Shown here one piece after another: positions 24,168-34,818 of a stretch of 64,000 bases of DNA; position 1 is the stretch's first letter, and each line of letters opens with the position of its first letter. Below the pieces are notes generated by a model that had not been told where the DNA came from, ran no database searches, and saw only the letters and a list, made by a program, of their open reading frames with translations. The stretch is taken from contig ONZQ02000002.1 of the NCBI GenBank assembly GCA_900312665.1, positions 3,187,863 to 3,251,862 of the forward strand. The letters are read 5' to 3'. The DNA comes from Cephalotrichum gorgonifer (Eukaryota > Ascomycota > Sordariomycetes > Microascales > Microascaceae). Made by a program: the position numbers and the translations under genes.

Positions 24168-27100
24168 CTAATCGTCCCACGTAACCTTCATCGAAACAGG
24201 GAAGGGCGTAAACGTGCCCCAGTCCTCGGTCATGTACGCGCGGAACCCGCCCGGCCCCTCGACCCTCTTCAGCTCCCCCTGCGGGCCCGGCACCCTGCGC
24301 ACGTTCTTGCGCCGGAACACGGCACGGAAGAGCTCCGTGAGACCCACCTTGGAGGCGTCCTGCCCGAGGCACGCGTGCGGGACCTGGCCGTGGAAGACGT
24401 AGGATGACGGGTCGCGGCGGGGGTCCACTGTTTCCGGGGCCGGGAAGTGGGTGGGGTCGCGCGCGGCGGAGACCTGCGGTGTGTTAGTTAGCTGCCGGTT
24501 TGGGGGAGGGGGGATAGGAGGTAGGGGGACGTACAAAGTCAACATAGACGCGGTCGCCCTCCATAATGGACACCCGGGTGCCGTCGTCCTCGGTAATGGT
24601 GTCCGCGGACGTCGCCTGGCGGTGCGAGGCGGACGCGCCGGCTAGTCGGAGGCCCTCCATCGCGTAGCCCAACAGGAGCGCATCGGATTCCTCCGAGGAC
24701 GGGAGGCAGGCCGCCCGGTTGAGATCCGGCAGGTAGGGCTTACCCGCATCCGAGAGGTAGAAGTCCACTGCGTGTGCGAACTGGAAAAAACGTTAGCACG
24801 AAAACCCCATCACCCTCGATACTGACTGTTAGGGGTAAACTCACCACCTCCGCCTGACTCGGCACCATCGCGGCTGCCGTCGGCAGGATTCGACTCCACG
24901 CAATCTCATTACTCGACAGGCCTGCCTTGGCCAGCGCCTTGATCATGTTAACCCCGTATCCGGAGAGCGCGTCGCTCTTCGCCCCCTTCCTAACAAACGA
25001 CCCCGCCAGCCCCAGCCGCGCGAGTTTCACGTTGCCCTCGATTATGCCCCCGACCTTGTCCGCCGCCGCCCTGGCACTCTGCAGCAGCGGGAAGGACCTG
25101 ACCTTGTCGTGGTCGTGGAACGCGGCCCAGAACATCGTCGACAGCGCCTCGTAGAGCTCCTGCTCCGTCAGGGCGCCGCGCGGGTTGTCGGCCGACTTGA
25201 GCGGGAGCGCGAAGACGCGCGAGACGAAGTGCACGTGCGAGAAGTTGCCCACATCGCGCACGAGGTCGACCTGCTTCCTGCCCGCCATCTTGTAGCTCTT
25301 CTGCGCCAGGAGCTTCTCCGTGACGGTCGCGTAGAAGGCCTTGACGTCGGACTTCCAGGTGGGGAGGTAGAGCTGGGAGTCCTTGACCTGCAGGGCGGGC
25401 TCGCCGCCCCGCAGGAAGCTGCTGCCGCCCTCGCCGAAGACGGCGGTGAGGTTCTCGCCCCACGCCACGCGGTACTTGTCCTGGTTGTCGATGATGTACT
25501 TGGCCCCGCCGTAGGTCGCGACGTTCACGCGCTCCGGGACGTAGGTCGGCGCGTCCCAGTCGAAGAGGTGGTCCCGCTTGAGGTTCTTCAGGATCTTGGC
25601 GTTCTCCGAGGGGATGACCATGGGGTAGTGCGCGTAGACCGAGTTTGCCTTGAAGTGGTTCGGGAATGCGCGAAGGAACAGCTTGTAGAATACGCAGCCG
25701 TGGTTCACGTTCAGGTCATATTCTGCCTCCCTGTATCCCCAGTTCGACAGGGACCGCGGGTTGTAGTCGATTGTGTGGAACCTGTCGCCGCGAACAAGGC
25801 ACACGGCATCGGAGAGGACCACGCGCGAGATGGTGTACGTCGGCGTGATCCCCACACCGGGGACCATGGGCTTCTTAGCATCCTCGGCCACAAGGCCCGG
25901 GTACAGCTCCACGTTGTCCGGGTGCTGGTACAGATGGCGTAGGTGGTCGGCCACATCCTCGTCTGGGTTGATATCCTCAAAGGTCTCGTACGGCTTGAGG
26001 CCGAACTGCTTCCGGAACTCGTTCAGCCCCGCGACGTTCCACCTCCGCCCCTGCAGGATGCCGAGGATCTCGATGGGCTTCATCACCCGGGGCACGTTCC
26101 GCGCACCGAAGGCGCCTGCGCAGTCCTCAATCGCCGAGGCTATGCAGGCCACCAGGTCGTCGTCGGAGAACTTGCCGTCCTTGCCACGCTCGAACCCGCC
26201 AAAGGTGCGCTCGGCCGGGTCTTCGGGGATGGTGGCCTCGAACTTGACAAATTCATGTATCATCTCTATCGACGTCATCGTCTCAGCGCGGTCGCCGAAG
26301 ATGCTGCCGTAGAACTCCTGGATCCACTTATCGTCCTTGTCCGAGATGCACGCGTGCCAGCGGTAGCAGAGGTTGAACTCCGCCGACACGATGTTTCCCG
26401 TGCCACGCTCTGCTCCGTCCTTGGTGCCCACGTTGACGCCCATCTCCTGTCGCGGGTCGAGGGTCCAAGTGGTGTCGACACGGTTGAGGTTCACGATGTT
26501 GCGGACGTAGTCGACGAGCATGATGTTGATGTATAGCCCGCCCGTGACGAGGCGGGCGGTCTGGAAGAGCTCCTCATCATACTTCTTCCAGGCCGCAGGG
26601 GAATCATCCTTGGGCTTGGTGAAACGCCCACCCTCGTTGACGAGGGCAAGCTTTTCGGCGACTTGGTTGTGGAAGCGGTTGAACATTATGAGGAGGACGG
26701 AGACGCCAGGGGGCATCCCGATGAGGCGCTTGTCGGCGTACGAGTCTACCTTGAGCTTGCCGTCTTTGAATGTTCGGATGGAGTCTTGCATTTGCTGGTT
26801 GCTGCCGTAGAGGGGAGAAAGATCAAGGTACGACGACGTCTTTGACTTGGACGGGTCCCTGTAGTCGGTCCAGAAGAGGTCTGAAGGAGCCAAGTGTTAG
26901 CCAGGTCACGGGGTGGGTATGCTACGTATAGAGGAAAGGGGACATACCGTGAATGACGATGGACGCCCAGTACCACAGAATACTGGAGACATTGTTCGGG
27001 TGCTTCCTGTACTGCTGACGGGCCATAACACCCTCGAAGACCAACTCAGGGTCCGGCAGGGCACCCAGCGGGACATGGCCAGGGCGGCATGACCGAGCAT

Positions 27101-27819
27101 AGTTGGATCCGGCGGCACCGAGCGTCGGGAGGATGGGATTCTACACAAGCGTTAGCAACCCTGACTGAGAGGGTACTTGCCTTTGAAGAGAAACAATGGG
27201 AACGCACATTGTTTGAGCCATCAGCCGTCCTATACTTGAACTCGTTCCCGATGTAGAGCAGCGGTGGATGCTCCAGAGAATACCACAGCTCATTGAGCAA
27301 CGTGTTGGTTAGCTTCTCGCGCAGCATCGACTGGTGCGGCAGGTCAGCCACGAGCGCGATCACGCGCTCCATGATCATGGTCTTGTCGTCCGTGATTCCG
27401 TTCCCTCTCAGCTTGCCGTGGATCATTTCGACGAGGGTCTTGATGTCTGCGGCCAGGTCAGCTCCGAGGTCAAGCGGACAGGGGAACGGAAAGGGACTCC
27501 GCCTTGAGGAAGGATGGGCGGTTAGCTACATACCGGTTATTCCGATCCTCGACAGGTCGTCTCTGAGCTTAGGACGGACGACCGTCTGGGGATACCTTCC
27601 ATCCCCGTAGGCCGTCGGGACCGGCCTCTTTGACAGCTGGCGGAGGAGCTTTACTTGGGCGAGGAGGCTGCCGCCCTTCTTCGTCTTCGGGGTCGCCTTG
27701 GGGGCGCCCTTGGCCGCGGACACGGGGATGGAATTTTCGTGGCCAACGTGGCACTTAGTATCGGGTGTATCGGCGCCGTTGGCGGCTGCGCCGCTGGCGC
27801 GGCCTTTCTCGGATCCCAT
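24168..27819 (-). CDS. ppo: psi-factor-type fatty-acid dioxygenase fused to a cytochrome P450 (Ppo / linoleate diol synthase family)
   Basis: Six exons: 27819-27534, 27446-27208, 27140-26948, 26880-24845, 24780-24535 and 24473-24168, giving 1101 residues, normal for Ppo enzymes. The N-terminal heme-peroxidase domain has the distal His in IVIHD (about 239), the catalytic Tyr and proximal His in YRWH (412-415) and the SSYLDLSPLYG core. It would abstract hydrogen from an unsaturated fatty acid and insert O2. The C-terminal P450 domain has EGLR and a heme-thiolate loop HACLG (Cys about 1035), so heme binding looks intact. The I-helix segment reads MVPSQAE where diol synthases have an Asn/Gln motif (see findings). 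The start ATG at 27819 has a good ACCATGG context. Ppo oxylipins act in development and secondary-metabolite control. All introns have GT-AG ends and restore frame. Confidence 0.93.
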
Positions 27820-30200
27820 GGTTGCGCGGGATGCAAATCGCGAAGTAGGTCTTGAATCCACGCCAAAGAACTAACAGGACGAGATCAATCGTAGTCCGAG
27901 GTAGAAATGGCGTAGTAGAGCAAAAGGACCAGGCGGAGAGGGGCGGACCGCCGCGTACAGGACCGTATATATATATATACCTATGCAAGCTGCAGCCAGA
28001 GCTCCTCGCATTCTCTCGCCATCACAAGCCAATGCACCCACCCGTGACCGTTCATCCTTGGATACACCCCCCTCCCCCTCTCCTCCCATTCTCCACCCAA
28101 GACATCACGACACCATGCCGAGCAGTTGTCAGGACGAACGTCGCGGACATCGAGGGCAATATCCGTAGCGGAATTGGGCGATCACAATCAGAGGCATGTG
28201 CTCGGCACTCTGATTGGAAGCAGGTGGGCTGATGGGTCTCTGTACAACAATGCCAAAAGCACTCTTTGGCCCAAACCCAGCATTAGTTAATAAGACGCGT
28301 GTTGACTTTCTCTTCCCATCTGGCCTACCAACGGGTGTCGTCGACGGAGCTGCAGGTCTCGGCATAAGACAGCGCGGGTCAAGACTGGACGGTTTTTCTG
28401 GTGGGGCAGGAGGCGTCGAATGACTGTTGCTTCTTCTGACCGGTTCCCACTCGCGAATGGCTGGTTTGGGTGAGGATGGGCAGTGGCTGCTTGAGCTGCG
28501 CTGTGGCCGTGGGTCCCAGCCAGCCACATTCGGGTTGCTGTCTCTTGCGGGGAGACGTCCAAGTGGGCGTATGATTGATTATATTAGCTCCCAGGGCACG
28601 GTACTTGCAGTTCGGGGACCCGCTTTCCGCATTGCTCCCGGCGGGTCGCGGGTTGGGCGGCCAATGCCATCAGCGTAAATATATGTAGGGTTGAACAATG
28701 TCGGGTTAAGCGCAAGATGGTTGGCTGGCTGAGAGGCGGCGGGTGTACAAGTAAGTAGGCGAAGGGCGTTCGTGGTAGTGGAGTCGACGAGTGATCAACC
28801 TTACCTACCCCCCCTTGCCTGCGTTAGGTAGGGTGAACCGAGCAAGCACAGTACAAAGGCGGCCCACCACCGTTTCCTGTCGTAATCTCGTACTGAGCTC
28901 AGGTGTCTGGCGCTAGTGCCATCGTATGTCACCGTCCTGCCCTCTCTATGCGCCCTCCTTGCGTGTGACGACAGGTCCTCGTATTTGGCCGTCCTCCTTC
29001 CTTAATCTCCGCGAGCCTAGGAACAACCCTGACATGCGATTCGAATTTTCGAGTAGTATTGCAGTGCTCCGTACAAGTATGACCTGTTAGATCTCGCTCA
29101 AACAAAAATACCATGGCCTGGGCTCGCTTCTGGACTCGCTTCTGTTCTGTCCCCGCCCCAAGCTGTGGAGAACGACAGGGATGGCGTTGCGGCCCGAGTT
29201 CAGCCCCGTCGGCGGGTCGCAGATCATGACGGCCCCCAAATCGTCCGAATCCAGGCCGAGCGGGGTACTGCCGTAGTGCACTTGTACTAGTATTAATACT
29301 TGTACACTATTATTATGTGGAGCTGCAAGCGAGTCCAGGGTCGTCCTGCGGGGAGCTCCTGGGCAGGCTGGGTAGCAATTCTTCATGCGTGTGTGTGCGC
29401 GTGTGCTTCAAATTGGGACTGGGATCGGAATTGGAATTGAAATTGAAATGGGTTGGTTGGAGCTGGGTTTGCGAGGGTTCGGATGGGATTTGGAGGTGGC
29501 GGTCATGTTCCTGTGCTGGGCGCTTAGTATTTTGTTGGAGCTTCCGAGTCAGGTGAGCAAGGTGCTCGCCAAGGCGGTCGTCTCATCTGCAGGTAGCAGG
29601 AGCTACTAGCTCCTCGGCCGGCCATGTCGAGCAGGAGCTCACTGAGACTCCTTCCTCGCCAGTCGGCCCGCACGACGACACCGTCCGGCTGGGGAAGGTA
29701 CGACAGCGCGACAGACCAGGTTATTCTTCTGAATTCAACCCTGGGTCCCAATTCATCGTGAACAGGGAGCACCGGGACATCGGATAATTATTATTCAATC
29801 TCTTCCAAACACTCCAAGATAATAAACAACATGTGCTCCATGGCAACACGTGCTTGGTCTGAGGCTCGAGACTCGAACCCTGAGACTTACGGGGTAGGTA
29901 TTCATATGTCAGACAAGTCATTTCACCGCCTGTCTCTGCCCTGGCGCTCAGTATTCAATGTCGGACGTGATCTTTCCCTGGTACGAGGTTGGATGTGCTC
30001 TTCTTTACTACTCATACATCAAACGTGCCCTTGCCGCTACTCGGACATGACTACTACAGTGACTGGGTACAGATCGTACCCTGCCTCCATCCTCTCCATC
30101 TCCATCTCTATCTATCGTGACATCCATATCGATATCTATCCCAGTCTATATGCTCCACGCTCATTATGCAAAATCGTACACGTAAATCCACACACACAAC
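27820..30200. other. intergenic region, ppo promoter side
   Basis: About 2.4 kb without a supported gene. It contains a TATA-rich run just upstream of the ppo gene and, near 29860-29935, a tRNA-like B-box fragment (see findings). Open frames use non-ATG starts or low-complexity sequence. Confidence 0.55.
27966..27979 (-). promoter_or_regulatory. TATA-like element upstream of ppo
   Basis: An alternating (TA)7 run 147-160 bp upstream of the ATG. Position fits a TATA element with a leader of roughly 100 nt, but a simple repeat is an equally simple explanation. Confidence 0.4.
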
Positions 30201-32132
30201 CTAAAGAATGAAGCTCCCCTCCGCCCCACCCGACTCCCCATCCCCATCGTCGTCATCCTGGTCCTCATCGTGCTGCCTCATCAGCCTCTCCCACCTCGGC
30301 CTAAAATGCCACCCCACCCACGCCTCCACGATCTCCTCCCACTGCTGCTGGTTCAGCGCCCTCGTATTTAGCTCCGCATGCCCCCCGCCGAACGTGCCCC
30401 CCCTCGCCGGGTCCCTCAGGCTCCGGCAGTTCGGTATGACGCCCTCCGCCGCGTCGGGCCACACGTCGTCTATCCTCTCTGAGACGGGCACGGTCGAGTT
30501 GCGCAGCATGACCTTCACCAGCAGGTCGAACACCATGGACCCCTCCTTGTGTGTCGTGAGCAGCGGGTTCGGCGCCTTGGGCTGTATGTCCAGGAGCGAG
30601 CACCCCACGTTGGGGAAGAACTCCCGCGGCTTGACGGCCAGCGGCTCGAGCGTGCGCCGGTCCCAAAGCAGGGCCGGCGGGTCCTGGTTGAAGAGGTGGT
30701 GGTTGTCGCGTATGAGCCCGAACTTGGACTGGCTCAGGTGGCTCAGCGAGCTGACCTTGTCGTTCCACGCGTCGTGCTTCTTCCGTATCTCCTCCTCGCT
30801 CGCTGTCCCGGAGCTCCGCAGCCGGTTCAGCGCCGCGTACTCCTCCAGAAGAACGGCGTACGAGTCCGCTCTCCTCGCCTCGCTCGTCTTCTGATACCGC
30901 AGCCTCAGTAGCCTCTGGTACTCAGGTGAGCCCCGCTTGAACGCCTTCTCCGCGTACCCCTTCTCCAGCTCGTCCAGCTCGGCTGCGTAGGGCAGCGCCA
31001 GGCTCGGCGTCTGGATCCGCGCGGAGGCGAGCTGGCTCGGGTCCGATATCTGCGCCGCCTCCTTCAGGAAGGCCGTCTCCCTGCCGGCCGGCACCTCGAT
31101 GCCGCGCTCCCGGAGCCGCTGCAGCGTGCGGTACGCGCTCTCCAGCTCGATGCCGCGGTCGCGCGGCCCGCCGAGCTTCCTAGAGCGGAAGATGGAGGCC
31201 AGCAGGGCCTCGTCCTGGCTGTCGAGCCCCGCGACCTCGTTTATCCACTCGCATGAGAGCTCGGCCTCGATGGCGCTGCGGCTGCGCACCTGCACGGCCA
31301 TGGGGAGGATGCCGGTGCGGATGTCCTCGGCGCGCACCCAGATCAGCATGCGCACGAGGCCGTACTGCTGGAAGCGCGACTCGGCCCGGATGGCGGATAT
31401 GAGCTGGTACAGGTAGAGCGTCGTGTTGCGCGTCTTGGGGTAGAAGCTTAGGTTGACCGTCACGAGTAGTGTGTCGTTCCTGACGGGCGGGGTGTTGGAG
31501 TCTAGGTCGCGCGGGGTCTGGTGGGGGAGGCTGCTGAGGACCTCGTCCAGGTCGGTCCAGAGGAGGCCGGACTTTGGGACGAGGGTGGTGCCGGGGCGGG
31601 AGGTGAGGGGTTCGAGGAAGGGGGCGTAGAGTTCCGCGTCGGGCTCCATGAGGATATGGCTTCGCGGCTTGACGATGTCGGCTAGCTTTCGGCTCCACAC
31701 GCCCGCACCGGGGAAGAGGTCGATGAGGTCGCATCCGATGTGGCGCTGGAGGGATGGACCGAGGTAGGCCTCGATGTCATCTAGCAATGGGTTAGTGGGG
31801 GGAAGGGGGACCAGGGGAGGAAGAGGGTCGGGAGGAGAAGGATGGGGGAATGGAGGGGGGAGTGCGAAGAGGAGCAGGGGCTTCGGCGTACCACACAGCT
31901 TTTGGCTCGTAACATTCACCCTCGTCTTCTCTCCAGTGACAGTCCGGCGAGCATTCGACCGGTGTGGTTTCCACACGTTGGTGGCCTTGAGCCTCTCGGC
32001 CACCTCGCCATCGGCCTCAAGCATCGTCTTCGCGAGCTTCTCCCGCGGGGCGGTGGTAGATGCATTTCGGGCTCGGAGGGCCGACGCTGCGAGCCGTCTT
32101 ATTGCCCGGGAGCGGGGAAAAATTGACCACAT
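30201..32132 (-). CDS. mtf1: mitochondrial transcription factor Mtf1-like (rRNA dimethyladenosine-transferase fold)
   Basis: Two exons, 32132-31892 and 31780-30201, give 606 residues. The N-terminus (MWSIFPRSRAIRRLAASALR) is a basic, acid-free amphipathic presequence for mitochondrial import. A Rossmann SAM-type core follows: IDLFPGAGVWSRKL with ILMEPD after it, as in the KsgA/Dim1 fold from which mitochondrial transcription factors derive. The C-terminal WDRR-EPLAVKPREFFP-block and Asp-rich tail match filamentous-fungal Mtf1-like proteins. Probable role: promoter melting for the mitochondrial RNA polymerase, or mitochondrial rRNA modification. The GPGAG-like loop reads FPGAG, so SAM binding may be retained. 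The 111-nt intron (GTACGC...CTAACC...CTAG) is a multiple of three and stop-free, so intron retention would not break the frame. An ATG-less extension upstream of 32132 is also open, but lacks presequence character. Confidence 0.8.
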   Translation of the reverse strand: MWSIFPRSRAIRRLAASALRARNASTTAPREKLAKTMLEADGEVAERLKATNVWKPHRSNARRTVTGEKTRVNVTSQKLCGTPKPLLLFALPPPFPHPSPPDPLPPLVPLPPTNPLLDDIEAYLGPSLQRHIGCDLIDLFPGAGVWSRKLADIVKPRSHILMEPDAELYAPFLEPLTSRPGTTLVPKSGLLWTDLDEVLSSLPHQTPRDLDSNTPPVRNDTLLVTVNLSFYPKTRNTTLYLYQLISAIRAESRFQQYGLVRMLIWVRAEDIRTGILPMAVQVRSRSAIEAELSCEWINEVAGLDSQDEALLASIFRSRKLGGPRDRGIELESAYRTLQRLRERGIEVPAGRETAFLKEAAQISDPSQLASARIQTPSLALPYAAELDELEKGYAEKAFKRGSPEYQRLLRLRYQKTSEARRADSYAVLLEEYAALNRLRSSGTASEEEIRKKHDAWNDKVSSLSHLSQSKFGLIRDNHHLFNQDPPALLWDRRTLEPLAVKPREFFPNVGCSLLDIQPKAPNPLLTTHKEGSMVFDLLVKVMLRNSTVPVSERIDDVWPDAAEGVIPNCRSLRDPARGGTFGGGHAELNTRALNQQQWEEIVEAWVGWHFRPRWERLMRQHDEDQDDDDGDGESGGAEGSFIL

Positions 32133-33052
32133 CTTAGCGAGGCCGGGTTTCGGCGATTCGATCAATGGGAGGAGCCAGTGGTCTCTGCAGCTGTAGTCTG
32201 GGAACTGAGCTGTACCTGAGCTCATTTGATCTGTGACATAATTTGTATTCTGCAGTGGTTCACCGCCCATCACTTTCTTATCTTATCCGCCACAAGGGTA
32301 GTACCGCAACCAATTCGCCCTTTCCTCTCTGTCCTGCTCCTGTCGAGTCTGCTAACACCATCACCATGGTGCTCTTATCCCTTGAGTTCGCTCCAAGGGC
32401 CCATAGGTCTGCACTCACGCTTTCCAAACGCCCGAGACACGGCCGGCCATTCGCTAATATCACGACCACCTAAGGTGCTGATAAGTGGTAGAATGTGACT
32501 TTTTTTTTTATAAATTCCTCTTACTGTCTCAGCTGACTACAGATCAACGATGTCAATTCTTGTGGCAGCGAATATCTCCTGTCCTTGCGTCTCACAAGCA
32601 TATGTAGACTCTTCCTGCTGCTTCAGATTTACAGCAGGATTTATCCAATACATGTACTCTTTAGAACCGCCCAGACTAAGCTCGCTTTTGTGCGGGCTGT
32701 CCTCTATTTTTACCCATCGCCAAGGGGCACTCAGCAATCTGGTTCTGTTGATTGCTGATTTACCCGCGGAACATAGTGGGTAACTACTACTTCATCCATC
32801 CATATCGCTCGCTAGGAGGTCGAGGTGAGCCAGGTGCTACTACCACCTCGAGCTTGTTTCAATGCCGATACCAGTGCCAAGTTAATCCAGTCACCCGGAT
32901 GGTGTAGAATCGGACTGTCAGCGGGTATCCCTTTGCTACAGGAATCCATATCATGGGAGAGGGCCTTCAAACATTCCCGAACCTTCGCTTTTCCCTCTCT
33001 ATATGAAAACTTCCTCATTTCCTCATACAATACGTCTTGCTCCGTCCATTAA
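32133..33052. other. intergenic region, no gene seen
   Basis: Lies between the Mtf1-like gene start and the 3' end of the F-box gene. Only short frames with no features. Confidence 0.6.
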
Positions 33053-34818
33053 TCACATGGTCTTCCGTCTCAGCGGCAAAGGCCTAAAGTACGTCGTAAT
33101 CTTATTTTCCTGGCCCTCTCCATCCAGCGAGACGACGCTCTCCCCATCCGTCTCCGGACCGGGCAGGTGCGCGCCCGGCTCAGGCGGCGGCGAGCGCGGC
33201 GGCGGAGTGGGACTCCTGTAGCCGGGCTGCGAGCGCGCCCAGATCCCCTCGTACCACTTCGGGTTGCTCTCGCAGGTGACCCTTATACCAGCGCCGCGGA
33301 ACTCCTCCCTGAGCGCGTCGATGCGGTTCCACGGAAAGACGACGCCGCTCAGGTTTTCCTCCCACACCCGCTCGAAGTACGGATAGAAGCCGACGTGCAC
33401 GTGGCTCAGGCGCGCGCCCCGCTCAACGGCGGTAGTCATGAGGCTCCGCAGCCACGTCTCCTCCTCCTCTCCGAAGTCGCTGACGTCGCAGCCCATTCCG
33501 TTGATCATGCCGTCGATGTTGAAGCACCAGGTGAACTTCCTCAGGCGCGGCGCGAAGAGGTTGTCCTGTTCGGCGACCAGGGTTCCTGTGGACCAGCGGG
33601 ATAGTTCGAGCTCCTCCAGGTTCGGAAAGTCGGATACGCTGAACCCGGAGAGGCCCGTGTCGCTCTTGGGAGCTCTCCCGATGGCAAGCGTGCGCAGGTT
33701 ATCCCTTTGGCACGATAGGGCCGGCATCAGGTCTGGCAGGCCCCAGGTCACCACTCCGCCTCGCCCCTCGCTCTCGCTTTCTAACTCCAGATGTTCTATT
33801 CTTTCCGGCCACGAAACTAGGTGTCGGAAACTCTCTGGCGCATCTTGAAAGTAGTTACTTATGGCCATCTTTTCAACAAACACCGGATGTTGCTGTTATT
33901 GTCAGAACTTATTGTCCGAACTTGGTGGCAGAATATCCGGTACTAGGGGTGAATTGTGACCAGAAAAGAAGTAGGAAGAGCAGTAAAAGACGGATACGCC
34001 AAGACGCAACTCACCCTCGCAACCTCTTTCTTTATACCCGTTGTCTCCCGCACGTTGGAAACCTCTAGATTCTTCAACGCCCCGGCACGGCAGAGCGAAT
34101 CGCAGATCGGGCCATGCGCCGTGCCCCCAAACTGGCAGAGCCTGACCTCCTCGAGCCTCGGTGCGTTAGCGCTCGCAATCCCGAGGATGATCCATATCTC
34201 CTGGAACCGGTGGATAGAGCCCGTCACATTAATGCGCTGCGTGCCCGGCACGAGAGCCGCCAGCGCAGTCACCACCTCGACATGCGCCTCCGCTTCCTCG
34301 TCTAAGGGTATATCAGGCACATCGTAGTCTTCCCACTGGCGGCCCGGCCTCCTCCTCGGGTGGTAGAGCATGATGTCGAAGTCCGTGCAGAGTTCTCCTA
34401 GGCGAGGGTTCTCCTGGAAACTGCGAAGTAACTTCCTCATTACCTCGACGGGGTATTTGTCGCGGTTGGCGCTGGTCTCATCGGTGCCGATAGAGAGATA
34501 CAGCCCCGAGTACATCATGGCCGTCGCCAGCCGATGGAGGCGCCGGCATGACTTGGCCAGGGCGATGTAGGGTCTGTAATGGTCGGCGCGATCTGTGTAA
34601 TTGTATCGGGAATGCCTGGGCGTGGCTTGACGGACGATATCGTGGAGGAGCTCGTCGGGAAGTCCGAGGATGCCCTTCGAGGCGCGTGATGGCGGTCGAA
34701 GGAGCATCCTCCACCCTGGGGTTGGGGGGCGGACGAGGGCAACCTGGTTGCTGGCGCCAGAGCGCTTGAAGGTGGTCTGGTCCTCCTCGATATTGTCATT
34801 TGGGCCGAGGGTGTGCAT
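33053..34818 (-). CDS. F-box protein with probable leucine-rich-like C-terminal region
   Basis: Two exons, 34818-34015 and 33892-33053, encode 547 residues. Residues 51-110 form an F-box-like segment (ILGLPDELLHDIVRQA, then ALAKSCRRLHRLA), which would bind Skp1 in an SCF ubiquitin ligase. The rest has repeated strand-helix patterns such as APRLEEVRLCQF, ALKNLEVSNV and FPNLEELELSRW, typical of irregular LRR substrate-binding regions. The tail is Pro/Glu-rich. The substrate is unknown. The start ATG at 34818 begins MHTLGPND; an in-frame upstream extension has no ATG. The intron has a GTGAGT donor and AACAG acceptor and keeps phase 0. F-box genes of this form are large, fast-evolving families in Pezizomycotina. 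Confidence 0.82.

Noticed and set aside
25109..25942. 277-codon plus-strand frame inside the Ppo gene
   Set aside because: Antisense to the main Ppo exon, which has convincing family motifs.
28129..28527. 132-codon minus-strand Ser/Pro-rich frame
   Set aside because: It begins with GTG rather than ATG, is low complexity and lacks exon signals.
29855..29935. tRNA gene on the minus strand
   Set aside because: Has a B-box-like word, but the T-stem and acceptor stem do not pair; kept only as a low-interest observation.
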